DNA of 64,000 nucleotides from positions 76,855,918 to 76,919,917 of the forward strand of contig OZ038382.1 of NCBI GenBank assembly GCA_964036045.1. Reading direction: 5' to 3'. Of this stretch, positions 42,797 to 54,373 are shown in pieces; the first letter of the stretch is position 1; each line of letters starts with the position of its first letter. The notes beneath the pieces were generated by a model. The model saw nothing but the letters and a program-made list of their open reading frames with translations. It searched no databases and was not told the origin of the DNA. The position numbers and the translations under genes were made by a program. This DNA is from Eutreptiella sp. 'Long Island Sound 2002'. Taxonomy: Eukaryota > Euglenozoa > Euglenophyceae > Eutreptiales > Eutreptiaceae.

Positions 42797-44402
42797 GACT
42801 GGGCAGGAGCAGGACCGAGAAGCGCCAGGGGCCAGGGGCCTGGGGCGTGCGGGAGGGACGGGCAGACGGGATGCAAGGGGAGATGCAGGGGAGGCGGACG
42901 CGGGGGGTCAGCGAAGGTGGAGGAGGGTGAGGGGAGGATGTGACGGACACGAGGAGAGGGGGAAGGAAGCGGAGAGGCGCAGGTTCGCAGGGAAGGGCAG
43001 GGACACGGCGGTAGAGGGGGATGTGGTGTGGGCGAGAACCCCAAGCGGAGGGCACAGGGCCAGGGGCGGAGGAGGGAGGGGATGGAGCGGCGGAGTACAG
43101 GGGCGCAGACTGGTGCAGACAGAGCGTTCGGGCAGCGGGACGCGGGACGCGTCGTGGGTACGGCGAGTAGTGGGGGGCAGAACGAGAAGCCTGACGAGAT
43201 GCAGTAGTGGAATGGGGTACTGTACTGGAGCAGAGTACAAGGTTGTGACCAACCAGAACGGCCGGAGATGGCTTGGAGCGGCGTTGTGCCCTTCTGGTGA
43301 AGCACGGTGCCACGGCGTTGCCTTGCAGGAGTGGTGAACGGGCAAACGAATCGAATATTCCGACACGCTGGTACCAGGGTCTTGGCTGATGGTGCTCAGA
43401 ACGCATTCTCGGAGAGATTGCTGGGAAGGGCAGGTGGCAACACTGGTGTTCTCAAGTCCGATGCTGCGGAGCCAAGTCTCGCTGGTGCCGCTGTGGAGTT
43501 GTCTTTTCCATCTGACAGCTGGAGTGTGTGGGCTATCAACTGACATGCTACATGGCGACAAAGCTCTCTGCTTGGCGAGATGGTGCTGCATTGATAACAT
43601 TGGACTTACGCGTGCCCTGCTCTGAGGGTTTGGCCACGGCCGACCCGGAATGCGCCAGGCCTTTGGTGGCCATCGGCTCCATCGAACACCCAGCGAAGTA
43701 GTGCAATAAAGTGTGAACCCTTGGTGACTAAGCCGGGACAATGCCCCGTCTGGGGGCTCTGGTCCGATTGGAATAGCTCCGTACCGAATCGCCGCAGCTG
43801 GTCTCTTCAGCTAGACGCCGCTGGTCCACAGTGCAGATGCAGCGAAGGGAAATCGGCAAACGTTCTCTCTTTCGTTCTCTCTGTGTTCCTTCGGAAGATG
43901 CGGTGACTCATGGTTCGTAGGAACCCAACGGCCAGCGTCATGCCAGTCCTCGGGCAGGGCCACAGTCAAGTCCGCAAATACACCCCCCCCCCCCCACACT
44001 GGGCACATGGCTTCCAGGATGAGGTGAGAGACAGGGACCGAGGAAATAACACTAGGGTGGGAGAGACACTAGGGAAAAGGGTAGGGACGACAGAGAGGGG
44101 CCAGGGTAGAGCACGCGAGTGGCACACACAAGTGACAGCATGGCTCAGACAGAGAGGGCAGACAAACCATGCAGGCAGGGCCGGCTGAGAGACGGAGAAT
44201 GGGAGGGAAGACAGGCGAGTGAGGGGGCGAGACAGGGGTAGGACAGAGAAGAACAGGGGGCACACGCAGAGCGCGTGGTAAACAGTAAAGGCAGATATGA
44301 CACCAAGGAAGGACACGCAGAGGAGGCAGGGTTCAGGAGGTGGGGGGAACAGGGGGCCAACAAGGGCGCAAAGGAGCACATTGTCTCACACAGAGAAACG
44401 CC

Positions 44403-44597
44403 ATGCCAATGACCCGCATAGAGCCGTACCGGCCGCCCCGCCCGACCATCAGGGAACTGATGGGGGGGCGGCCGGGGCGGGAGGATGATGGGGGAGTCCC
44501 CCCAAAGGGGTATCTCCGGAGGCCGCCCAAGTCAGCCTACAGGTCGGAAGACAGGACGGAGGCCTTGAGGCGCGTGGAAGCGCGCGAGATACAATGA
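44403..44597 (+). CDS. Small 64-residue ORF, copy B
   Basis: Counterpart of 35661-35855, with frame intact. Substitutions include Gln to Pro, Gly to Arg, Ala to Thr and Lys to Glu, so most are non-synonymous. That argues against strong purifying selection. Confidence 0.25.
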   Translation: MPMTRIEPYRPPRPTIRELMGGRPGREDDGGVPPKGYLRRPPKSAYRSEDRTEALRRVEAREIQ

Positions 44598-45164
44598 TGG
44601 CGCGGGGACGGCGAGCGGCGACTGCACGGAGCAGGAGAACAACAGTAAGAGGGCGGGCAGGAGACAGAGGGGAGGGGAGGGTGGAGAGGAGAGAAAGAAA
44701 ATTAACTGCATCGATGGCTTAAATGACTGGGACGGGAGGGAGGGGCGCCCACCTGGCATGGCCGGGGACCGCCAAGGGCCGCGCCACAGGAAGGCGATGG
44801 GACTGGATGTGAGCACCGAACGGAGCCGAGACGGATGGCTGTGCAGTGTTGTTGTGCGTGCATGCAGGGAGGAGGGAACCACGCGGCAGAAAGCACGGCA
44901 AAGAAAAAAAAGAACAAAACCCCACAGCGCCACAGGAGGGCGTGCGGCACAAAGCGAGCGGGCGGAGGGGGAACGGGACGGAGTAAAAAGGGCAGACGAG
45001 GGACCGCGGGTGGCGCAAAAAAAATCATAGCAACGAAGAACAGTACCAACAATGACGAGTGACCACGTGGGGGAAAGGCAAGGGTACCGGGGGGCGCGGG
45101 GGCCAGGAAGAGGGACCCACCACAGGTCCTGAAGGGAACACACCACGCAAGCGGAAGGGGGCGG

Positions 45165-45750
45165 GAAGGGAGCGACCAGTGCTAGGCTCACGAGCCGGAC
45201 CCTGGAAGGCCGCGGATCCGGTGGGCCCGCGCCAGAGGGTTGCAGGCGGCCTGGAAAAAAAAAGGGATGCAGGGAAAAGGGGACGGGACAGAAAAAGGCG
45301 TGTGCCTAGAGCCACATGACGGCCCCAGGGGACTAGGACGGCTCCCAGGCGGCACAAGAGAAGGGGACAGGGGCGGGAGGGGAGCGACCTGTGCTAGGCG
45401 CACAAAACGGTCCCCGACTGGATGAGGATCCAGTGGGCTCGTGCCACAGGGTTGCTGGCGGCCTGGTGGGGTATAAACACGGGATGAGGGATGGGACGGG
45501 GCCGCACAACAGCCCAGGGGAACAGGCGGGGGATGCGGCACCTGGGAAAGGGGCGGGGGCGAAAAGGGAGCGACCTGTGGTAGGCGCACAAAACGGTCCC
45601 CGGATGGGAGAGGATCCAGTGGGCCCGCGCCACAGGGTTGCTGGCGGCCCGGTGGGGTATAAACACGGGATGATGGGAAAAGGGGACGGGACAGAGAATG
45701 GCCTGTGGCTAGGGCAGCACAACAGCTCGGCGGGGTACAGAGTCCACGGG
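45165..45750. repeat. ~200-bp tandem repeats in unit B
   Basis: Counterpart of 36424-36990, with the same three units and GGTGGGGTATAAACAC motifs. Confidence 0.75.
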
Positions 45751-46758
45751 ACGCTGGGAATGGGCCGGTGACAGGATGTGGCATATGGGAATGGGACATG
45801 GGATGGGCAGGGAAACCAAAAGCGCCAAGCAACAGCCCCGTGAGATAGGGAAACCAGTTGCCATGGAGTCGTGAACAATGGACCAACCATGGGGAACCTG
45901 ACCACGGGAAGTCGGGAAAGCGCCCTGAACTCCGGGACATCCGTGAGGTGTTCGCAGGGCTGGAGGTTGACCTTGAGATCCCCAAGTCAAGGGCCTGAGT
46001 ACACGTAGGTTCACGCGTGAGAGGGATCAGGGGGAACGTGGAAAGGGTCGCCCCCCGGCCTCTAGCCGTGGATGGATGATACCCAAGTGCATCCGGGAGC
46101 CGAGTGGGTACTCCAACCCTGAGGGATGGGGAGTGGTGGAATGTGGTTGACAGAGAGAAATGCCCCGCTGTCGGCGAGGGGCTATCCACAGGAAACCCGC
46201 CTGCAGGCGCCCAAAAAGCTGTGCTCGGGGGGGAAAGCCGGAGGATCCTTCGATGGGTGACCAGAAGGAGCTCAAACCGTGAGGGCAGCGACTGAAGGGA
46301 ACCTACCGCCGGTCATGCCCCAAGGGAACCTGGTTTCAAGTTCTCGGCCGTGAGGTGAGACAGTGGTCGCCAGGGGAACTGATGGTTTCAAAACTATTCA
46401 TTGATTTGATTCACATCCTGTTCTTGCTCTAGTTGCTGCTTTGGTCCTGTTTTTCAACACCAAAACTTGCAGAATTTCATCAAAGCTGTTCGGGCATAAA
46501 ACAAGGATATCTATCTAGGAGTTTGTCTAAAAGTAGCGCACAGTGTGCCCAACGTGCGCGCCGGGTGCAAGATTCTGCCCAAATGTTCCAAATTCATTCT
46601 TTTGGTTGACAAAACGACCACCGAAGGGATTATTCAATTTTGAGGCCTCTATCACCACACACTCAATGTCACATTTCAGGGAGGGGGGGTGGAGGTTGGG
46701 GTTCGGGGGGGGGCAAGGGTGTAAAGGTCGCGTGTAGAAAGAATTCAAGCAGGGTTTC

Positions 46759-47013
46759 GTGAAGGAGGAAAATGCGATCATGGTCCCTAAGCTCTTCCCA
46801 CTAAGAAAACTCCCCGGAACGTACCCGGAGGGCTCGGGGCGGGCATGGGGAAAGTCATTTCAGGGCAGGTATCCCTTGCTAGCGTCCTGGTGGTATGGAG
46901 GGGTCAGTGCTGGGGCTTTACCCTTGGGGTCCCTGATATCCAAGCACTACAGCGAAGCCAATGAAGATAAAGAGATGAACTTGCAAAAAATCCCAGTCTC
47001 CAAGAAAATGTAG
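46759..47013 (+). CDS. 84-residue ORF, copy B
   Basis: Counterpart of 38017-38271 with the frame kept. Three amino-acid changes are visible (Lys to Arg, Pro to Ser, Met to Leu). Unknown function. Confidence 0.28.
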   Translation: MKEENAIMVPKLFPLRKLPGTYPEGSGRAWGKSFQGRYPLLASWWYGGVSAGALPLGSLISKHYSEANEDKEMNLQKIPVSKKM

Positions 47014-48062
47014 GTGGATAATATGTTACATACAACTCCAAATGAATCTTCCTGTAAACTTTATAAAAAATCGGATTGTGAAAAAAGTTCTACTAATTTG
47101 GTTTGCGTACACGCGCTGGCAATTGCAATTAAATCATTGCAATGCGACCATCTCAGCCTGAACGGATACAAGAAACGAGTTCGGCGTCTCCATAACATAC
47201 AGGAACAGCTCTGGTAAAAATTTGGGGCGCGCTGAATATATAGATCTCCAGAAACGTTCTGAATATGACCTGATGGGGGGCAATCGACCTGAGATCTTCG
47301 CAGATTGCGGGTAGCCGGACTTACACTTCCCCTGGCAGAACACACTGGGCTGTGTTACCGGGTCAACGAAGGCGTGAGTGCGGCCAAAAACTGAAAAAGC
47401 AGTAAAATCTGTACAAATGTCCCCAGAGTCCAATGTATTCGGGCTGAATCTGGATAGATGACCCCAGAATGTACAAGAATGAGACATAAAAAAAACAAAA
47501 GAAGCATAAATAGCTGAAAAGACACGCAAACGTATCAAGATAGGATACCAAACCGTGTCCTGGTCGAGAATGATGTGCAATTCAACAAAATGAGACAAAT
47601 TAACACATGAAATGTAGCGAGATGGGAGACGCGTGACCTTATCTGAGCACCTTTTGCTCTTGCGGGCACGCTACGGTATCCTCCACGTACTCTACATAGT
47701 GTTATTCCCGCTTTTATCTTTTCCAACAGCAAAGCATGTGCTTCAGATGGCCAGTATGTACCGGGATTGGAGAAGAATCAAGAACAAGTGACGCTTAATT
47801 GGGCTTGGATTAAGAAGTTAAATCAAACACAGAGAAAAACAGATGACGGCACATGTCCGTATGTACAGTAAACTGCCTGCCTAGGTTTGCGGCAGAGGAA
47901 TGGGACCAAGCTATCTCTAAAGTTTGATGTAATCTGACAAACTGATACTGAAAATGTCCTAAGATGAAAAGATGTAGAGGACTGAGGCTGGAATCAACTG
48001 AAATCAGCAGGAATGAGGAAACGGATAACCAGCAAATGAATACTAGTGAAGTAAACAAATGT

Positions 48063-48815
48063 CAGTTCACCTTGGGTAGGCAACTTTTATGTTACAAAGC
48101 GAGCATTTAACAGATTCTAAGAAAATGTTGACATGATGGATTATTCATCATGATTGACATGCTGACCTTGAATCCTGTAGCCAGACCCTAGCATACCGCG
48201 CAAGAGTTTCGCTGAAGGCGATAGACTGCGTGCCACAGGCTTGAACACACCGTATATAACTTTATGTACAGTGGCGGTGCGGTTCTTGAAGGAAAAACAG
48301 GCCAAATTTTGGCTTTCAGGCCACAATATAAACAAATCCGCTAATCTAGAACGTGAACTAACAAATGAGGCTCACATTCCTGACAACAAAATTTTTGCTT
48401 GTGCCACTGGATCCAAAAACTGTCTGCCTGGGGTCCGTAGAGGCCGTATATAAGGTTCCATAAAAGAACTGACGTCGCAGTTTGGCAGTATGGTACGAAT
48501 GAATCAGCAAAATGGTCTCACATCATTTCGAAATTGGACGAATCTCCAAAGATGAATGAAGTCTACAGGCAGCACAATAAAGTTTGGAACTGAGCTTTTG
48601 GCTGTGTTGTGGACACTGCCTGACTACAGGGGGTTCCTGTAGGGGATAAGCGGCTGCAAAACCTTTGGTTTATGTACATTACATCATCTGCTGAAGCCAG
48701 AAGTTCAGGAATTCCAGTCCCATTGATCACATTACCCCTAGTATGTCCTTGTGGAAGCCTGGCACTGACGTTCCTACACACTACAGCACTACACCTGACA
48801 TACCAGAAGCGCTTT
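48063..48815. repeat. TATA-bearing dispersed repeat, copy B
   Basis: Counterpart of 39323-40075 in unit B, with TATATAAC at 48253 and TATATAAGG at 48447. Confidence 0.75.
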
Positions 48816-49824
48816 CTGAACCATTTCAACAATTTCAGAGTATCTTGCAGTTCGCTTGCGATGTCACTATGGACAGTGTAGGGGGCTGAGTATGGCTACC
48901 TGTGGGCTGGTGTGGGCCACGGCAGTAGAGAGCAGGTTACGCAGCCCAAGTGGGTTCACGTGGCCCTTGCCTGACGGATGTGGCTGACTACCCCCTGCGG
49001 GAGAGATACTATAGGCCAAGCGCATACACGGTGCACCTCCGCTACAGTACTCGAGGCTAGACCTGAACTATGTACAACATTCATGCAGACCAAGACAGAG
49101 GGAGAGCAGTGAAAAGTGCTGTCACTACACCCCCTGAGGGGGTCGCCGGAGGGGTGTGAGGAACGCACAGAGTTGAAAGAAAACCACAGTGCCAGCTGGA
49201 ATGGCGGGGAGGCCAAACTAGAACTAGGGAGGGAGGGAAATCGTATCGGCTAACAGGCTGGTCAGGGTGCCTGACAGCTCAGAGGACTGGGGGACCCACA
49301 TACGGGGCTGTGGCAGTGAAGTGGGCGCCTCTCCGCTGGTGAACCTATTGTAGGAACTACCGAACCACGTGCAGGGGCTGCGCCAACACCAGGACTGCGC
49401 CTGTTGGCAGGGCCAGCTGGCCTTTGTGGAGGGGGGGGCAGAGGGCACACTGGGGCGAATGTGGGGGAGGAGGTGCCCCTGGGTCGGGGGGGGGTTGCCA
49501 AGGGCAGGAAAGAAAAGAGGGGGCGAAACACCCCTTGATCAAATACCACAACACTGGAACTGCGGGCAAAGAGAACTCACCTTTTCGCTCTGAGATGACA
49601 GTTTGACGTATTGAGTCACGAGACCTCAGGAACCTGGCCTGTCTTACGACTTAGAATCCAGTAGACTTTCACCACGGAATGAGCCACGCGGAAATTGGCA
49701 AGGTTCTCATAAAAAACCAAACGGCAAAGGCGGGAATAGCGAACCAAGGGAATATGGGAGTAAGGTCCGAGCGGGACTCGAAGAAGAGGCTGTTGGTTGT
49801 TGGTCGTAACCTGCAGAGGGAACG

Positions 49825-52800
49825 TCACACAGCAGACAAAAAGTGGGACATGGCGGATTGACGACGGGCCGCAGAGGGAGGGGAGGATTTACGTTTCTTA
49901 GTGTGTATTGTGCGACGTTGGGGTGCACGGCGTTTTGACTTGCTGGGGCGGGGAGTGATGCGTTCAGGCAGAGGAGGGGGGGGGGCGGCACAGATGGACA
50001 CGTCTGGCAGCGGGCTTGTCTGACGTACTGTAAGGTCCCTTGAAATCAAAGAAAATGTTGGCGCTCAAACGGGGGGAGAGAGGATCGGTGACAGGGCGCT
50101 GCTGACGGTGGGAGCAGGCGTCTTTGATCGCTGAGGTAACCTGTTTTCGCCTCTCCGGAAGGACAAAAGTGAGCAGGCGTTTGGCTGCCCTGTCAGTCAC
50201 CAAGGCGCCATAGAGGGACCGGGGGACGAGAGCGCGTGCAAAGTTACGGAGCTCGCCCTTCGACCTATTGGCGGCAAGCCAGGACTGCACCGCAGGGCTA
50301 ACATTGGGGCCCCAGGAGTCAGCGAGGCTGCAGCAAAACTCAGCCACGTCGGGGCAGAAAGCCACAGCGCATATAACGTCAAGGGGGTGTGTTACACCAC
50401 AAAGGTTGCATTGCCTGTCCAACAGACCCCACATAGGGCTACTTCTTGTATGCCCTTGACTCCCAACACCCATTTCGTGGCAGAGGAACTAAACCAGGAG
50501 TAATTCCGGGACCAGTCAAAGCTAAGCTGTTTATCTACGGCTGTGTGGTCGGGCTTTTCAACGAGGCGAAGGCGTGCCGCTCCCCCGAATTTAGAGATGC
50601 TCGGGTTGCCGTGAAAGGTGATTGTGTGCCATGCAGGGGGCTGTTTTTGGGGGTCAGCTACTGCCATGGCGTAGAAAAGATATTTCGCAAAGCTGTCAGC
50701 GATTTCGTTGCCATGGAAGCCCACATGGGACTTCAGCCAGCCCCCCCCTACGTTGAAAGTGCTGGAAGCCAGTAGGTTGGCAATCACACTTTGCCAGGTA
50801 CCCTGAGCACGGCTGCTGGGGGGAGGGAACGGAGATCCGGAGAGGAAGTGACCAACACAACCGACGACCTGTGAGTTGTCAATACAAAAGAAAACAGAAC
50901 CTGTGAATCCAACAGACTGGAGGTACCGGACACACTGGACCAAAGCCCAGAATTCAGCGTCCTTGCTGGCTAGATAGGGGCAGGGGATGGCAAGCACGAC
51001 GATAGTGCCATCGGGCCAACAAAGCACCGCCGCCGACCCCGCAAGAGGGTTGTCCCATGACCCGTCCAGGTACACCCAAAGCCAAGAACCACTGTCTGTG
51101 GAGGAGAGTTCGTCTAATATACTATCAAACGACCATGTGTTCAAGTCAGACACCTGCAGCGGGTCAAGTCGCCCAGTGTAATGAAAGACGTATCCAAACG
51201 CATTGGAGTCGACACACTGTGAAGAGTAAGGGAAGGGATCTGGGGGAAGCGGGAGTGGAGGAGAGAGAAAGGGGGGGGCCAACGTGAGGTGAAGCTTGAC
51301 CAAGGGAGCGCAGGGCCGTTCGACGTTGGGTGCAGAGAACAGGTGTGTCGATCAGTCACATGGAACACCATACAGTCCACGTGAGAGGGAATCAGCGCCG
51401 AGGCCCGGTTTTCATCATAAGTGAGGACTGATCCAGAAAACCGACCCGGGTCAAATTCTACATGGATTTCTTCCCCAGAACAGAGCGTTCTCACCGGGCA
51501 GGGGTTCCAGGGTCCAAAGCCGTGGCACCTGCCACCCAGGGCGTGCACTGAATCAACAAAGGACTCTTGCAGCCAGTTGGTCGTAAGGGAAGTAAGGGCC
51601 AGATGCACTGACTCATTGCTTTGGCTTGGGCCATTAGAGTTGAGGTACTGGAGGCCGTACTTGTAGATCTGGGATCGCATAAAATGAAGGAGTGGGGTGA
51701 TGCACAGGCCCCCCTTCCACGCGAGGACCATATCTGTCTTTCGGGGAGAGGAGGCGTGGTAGTGTCCCATAGCTGGAGATGTTTGCCCAAATTAATTGTT
51801 GGAGGGCGTACAACTGTTTGTCAGGTACAGGACCTGCAAGTAGGCGGTATGCTACCGTAGGGAAAGGCTGTTTATTGGTGAGCATGATCAGTTCAGACGC
51901 CGTGAGCTCCAGTGGCGCCAGGCGTGCTTAGAACGCATTCATTTCAGCACGCATACAGTCATACACCTGTGTGGAGTGGTCGGAGGTGTAAAAATAGAAC
52001 CCGACGTATTTGTAAAATTGAGGTAGGTTGCCGCTTTGATCTCTGGCGGAGATGGTTCCACCGTGGCAGGAGCGTACTACGGTGTGACCAACGCCATGAG
52101 CTGCATGAAGCTCGGTTTTGCTGAGGTTCATATCAAGACCGAGCATTCTGGCTGGGCCGTGAAAGGCTTCGTAAACCGTTTTGATATCTTCTACCGACCT
52201 GGCTCGGAAGGGGATATCATCGATAAAGGCATGTATTCTCTTTTCTAGGCCCCACTCTATTTTACTATCCAAATGAAAAAACATTGGGTTTGGATAAAGG
52301 ATAAACAACAGGGGCTCAAGGGACATTAGGTTTAGATAAAGGATAAACAACAGGGGCTCAAGGGACATCAACGCCTGACTCCACGCAATTGTGGATGTCC
52401 CTCAGTTGTGGATCAGTTTATCAGTGGCTGGTCAGTGGCGTTATCATAAGGGCGTTGTATGGAGGAGATTAGCGCCTCCGGAGGGCCATAGCCTCTCAGG
52501 GTGGTGCAGAGGGCATGCAAGGGGACGGATTTAAACACCTTAGTAAAACCAATATACAGGTGGTAAAGGCGCCCCTTTGATCTCAGCATACAGGACACCA
52601 CATTATATATGTGGTCTCCACAGCGGTGGTTTTTTAGGCCCCCGTGTTGGCAAGGGTGGATGAGCCGGTGTTGCTGCTTGAGGGCTGTGAGCTGTTCGCA
52701 CTGCCAAGCTGCAGCTAGTTTAACAAAGGTCTGGATGAGACAGATGGCCCTATAATTGGCCGGATCTGTTGTGTCTTCTTCTTTTGTATAAAAGACACAC

Positions 52801-54373
52801 CCTCGCCCTGGACCACTCAAGGGGGGGGGGGCATTCAGCAGGATGTAGTGAATTGCGCTGAGCAGAAATCGCTGCAGGGAGGGGGGGAGGAGAGAGAGGA
52901 CGTAGTAATTGATCTCATCTTCACCTGTGGCCTTCCTAGGTTTGGACCGGCCAGTAATGTACTGTAGCCAGGCGAGGGCCAGCATGTCCAGGGGTGCAGA
53001 TGCAGTTCCACCTGGGCAGTTCGGAAGGTTGTGGATAAACTGGTTCAAAAACTGCTGGTTTACCACAAAATGAGGGTCCCCCCCAAGGTGGGAAAGACAG
53101 TTAGAGAAAGGTTTACCCACTCCGGACGGGTTTGTTTCGATCACAGGGGGGTCTGCGGAGCGGTCAAGGATGTGGATGGGGGCTGTTTGCGTGGAATTGG
53201 GTGCTTTGTTGATTGCCGATTTGATTTTGGCGCCCTTGACGAGGGCGTAGTGCAGTTTTTTCTTCTCCCGCTTACACTGGCGCTCTCTCGAGTCCTCGCT
53301 CAGTTTCTGTAAACGTCTGAGAGTGGGAGAATGCGCCTTCCTTTTCCGAGGCAATTGGCCCAAGACCCTTTTAAACTCTCTCTCTACCGAGGTTTCTCCG
53401 TGCTGGATATAGGGTTTGGTAATAGTGCGAAACAGACAGGATATCTGCGGGATGACCCTGTTGACATAGTCTACAAGGAGGGGTGAAGGAGACGTCTGAA
53501 AACCGACCCAGGAAGCGCAGTCTTCGAGTCGCTGGATGCCAGATAGGAAGCGGAACTCCTGTTCTGAGGTGAGCCTGCAGAAGAGCGTGGAGGGGGGGGG
53601 GGAGGTTGCGCCGGCGTGAAGGGGAGCTGAGGGTGAATGTGATGGGGTGATGGTCTGAGGATGTATCGTGATGCAGTATGTCTGCGTCTGCAATGGACAT
53701 GTGAGGGGTCGAAAGAAGGATTTGGAAGCGACAAAACAGTCAATTTGGGTGTCGCAATGAAGCAGGGCATTGCGGTAGCGGGTGAATGAGGTTTTATCGT
53801 GATGCACGACACGGAACGTGTCGACCCCATGCCGTTTTGCGTCGATGAGGAACGAGAGCCAGTTCCATTTGTTGGCTGTTTTTCCACTGGTACATAAAGA
53901 TGATAAGAGCGCCTTGAAGTCTCCGCCAATGACCCAGGGTTGGTGGCGAGAAAAGAGTATGTTTAGAGCCCTTTCTCCTTCAGGACGTGCGGGGGGGGCT
54001 GGGCATAAACAGAGACAATCAGGAAAGGGGGGTGACCGGAGACATGAAGGGTGGCTGGACAAAGGGCTCCAGGACACGGGGAGGGAAGGGGAGTCACAAA
54101 CTCAGCGAGTTGTTCGGCCACCAGGATACATGCGCCTTCCGCGCCATGAGGTCGGGACTGGGAAGCATGCCAGCCGAGGGGAAGGCCGGGCGTTGACGGA
54201 AGTTCCTGATAGAATACTATGTCCCAGCGCTCATGGGGGTGCGCATAGACGAACGCTTCCGGTCTTTGTTCATTCAGGTTGTGAGACTTGAAGCAAAGGC
54301 ACGTAGCACTCTGGGGGGGAGGGGGTGGTTGAAGAATTCTTTGAAGGACTTCCGGGCACGACCGGTGGCTCAA
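49825..54373 (-). pseudogene. LINE ORF2: APE endonuclease, RT, RNase H
   Basis: Minus-strand LINE ORF2 in pieces. Endonuclease: SHNLNEQR, WDIVFYQELP, SVYAQPP, VIGGDFKALL, TQIDCFVASK and SSDHHPITF (54370-53600, one frameshift). RT: ATGEDEINYY, DPANYRAICLIQ, CQHGGLKNHRCGDHIYNV, then YIGFTKVFKSV, where Gly replaces the first catalytic Asp. A damaged motif B is followed by AFIDDIPF at about 52215 with its two Asp. RNase H: VYLDGSW, KDAEFWAL, CIDNSQ and HGNEIADSFAK (51090-50670). The C-terminus has a CNLCG...HPLD...FC cluster and a basic tail. Endonuclease, RT and RNase H in one ORF is the plan of I/Tad-type LINEs. Frameshifts near 53690, 53580, 52400 and 51930 kill it. The end lies inside tandem unit B. 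Confidence 0.9.
52291..52368 (-). repeat. 39-bp in-frame duplication in LINE RT
   Basis: The minus strand encodes MSLEPLLFILYLN and then MSLEPLLFILYPN, two adjacent 13-residue copies of the segment that normally follows the GDPLSP motif of RT. It is a recent slippage or repair event within a dead gene. Confidence 0.85.

Larger units (their letters stand above)
41551..50290. repeat. 8,740-bp tandem unit, copy B
   Basis: Second head-to-tail copy, of exactly the same length as copy A. Its right end continues, without interruption of the LINE reading frame, into single-copy sequence at 50291. Copy B is therefore probably the original and copy A the derived copy. Confidence 0.95.
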
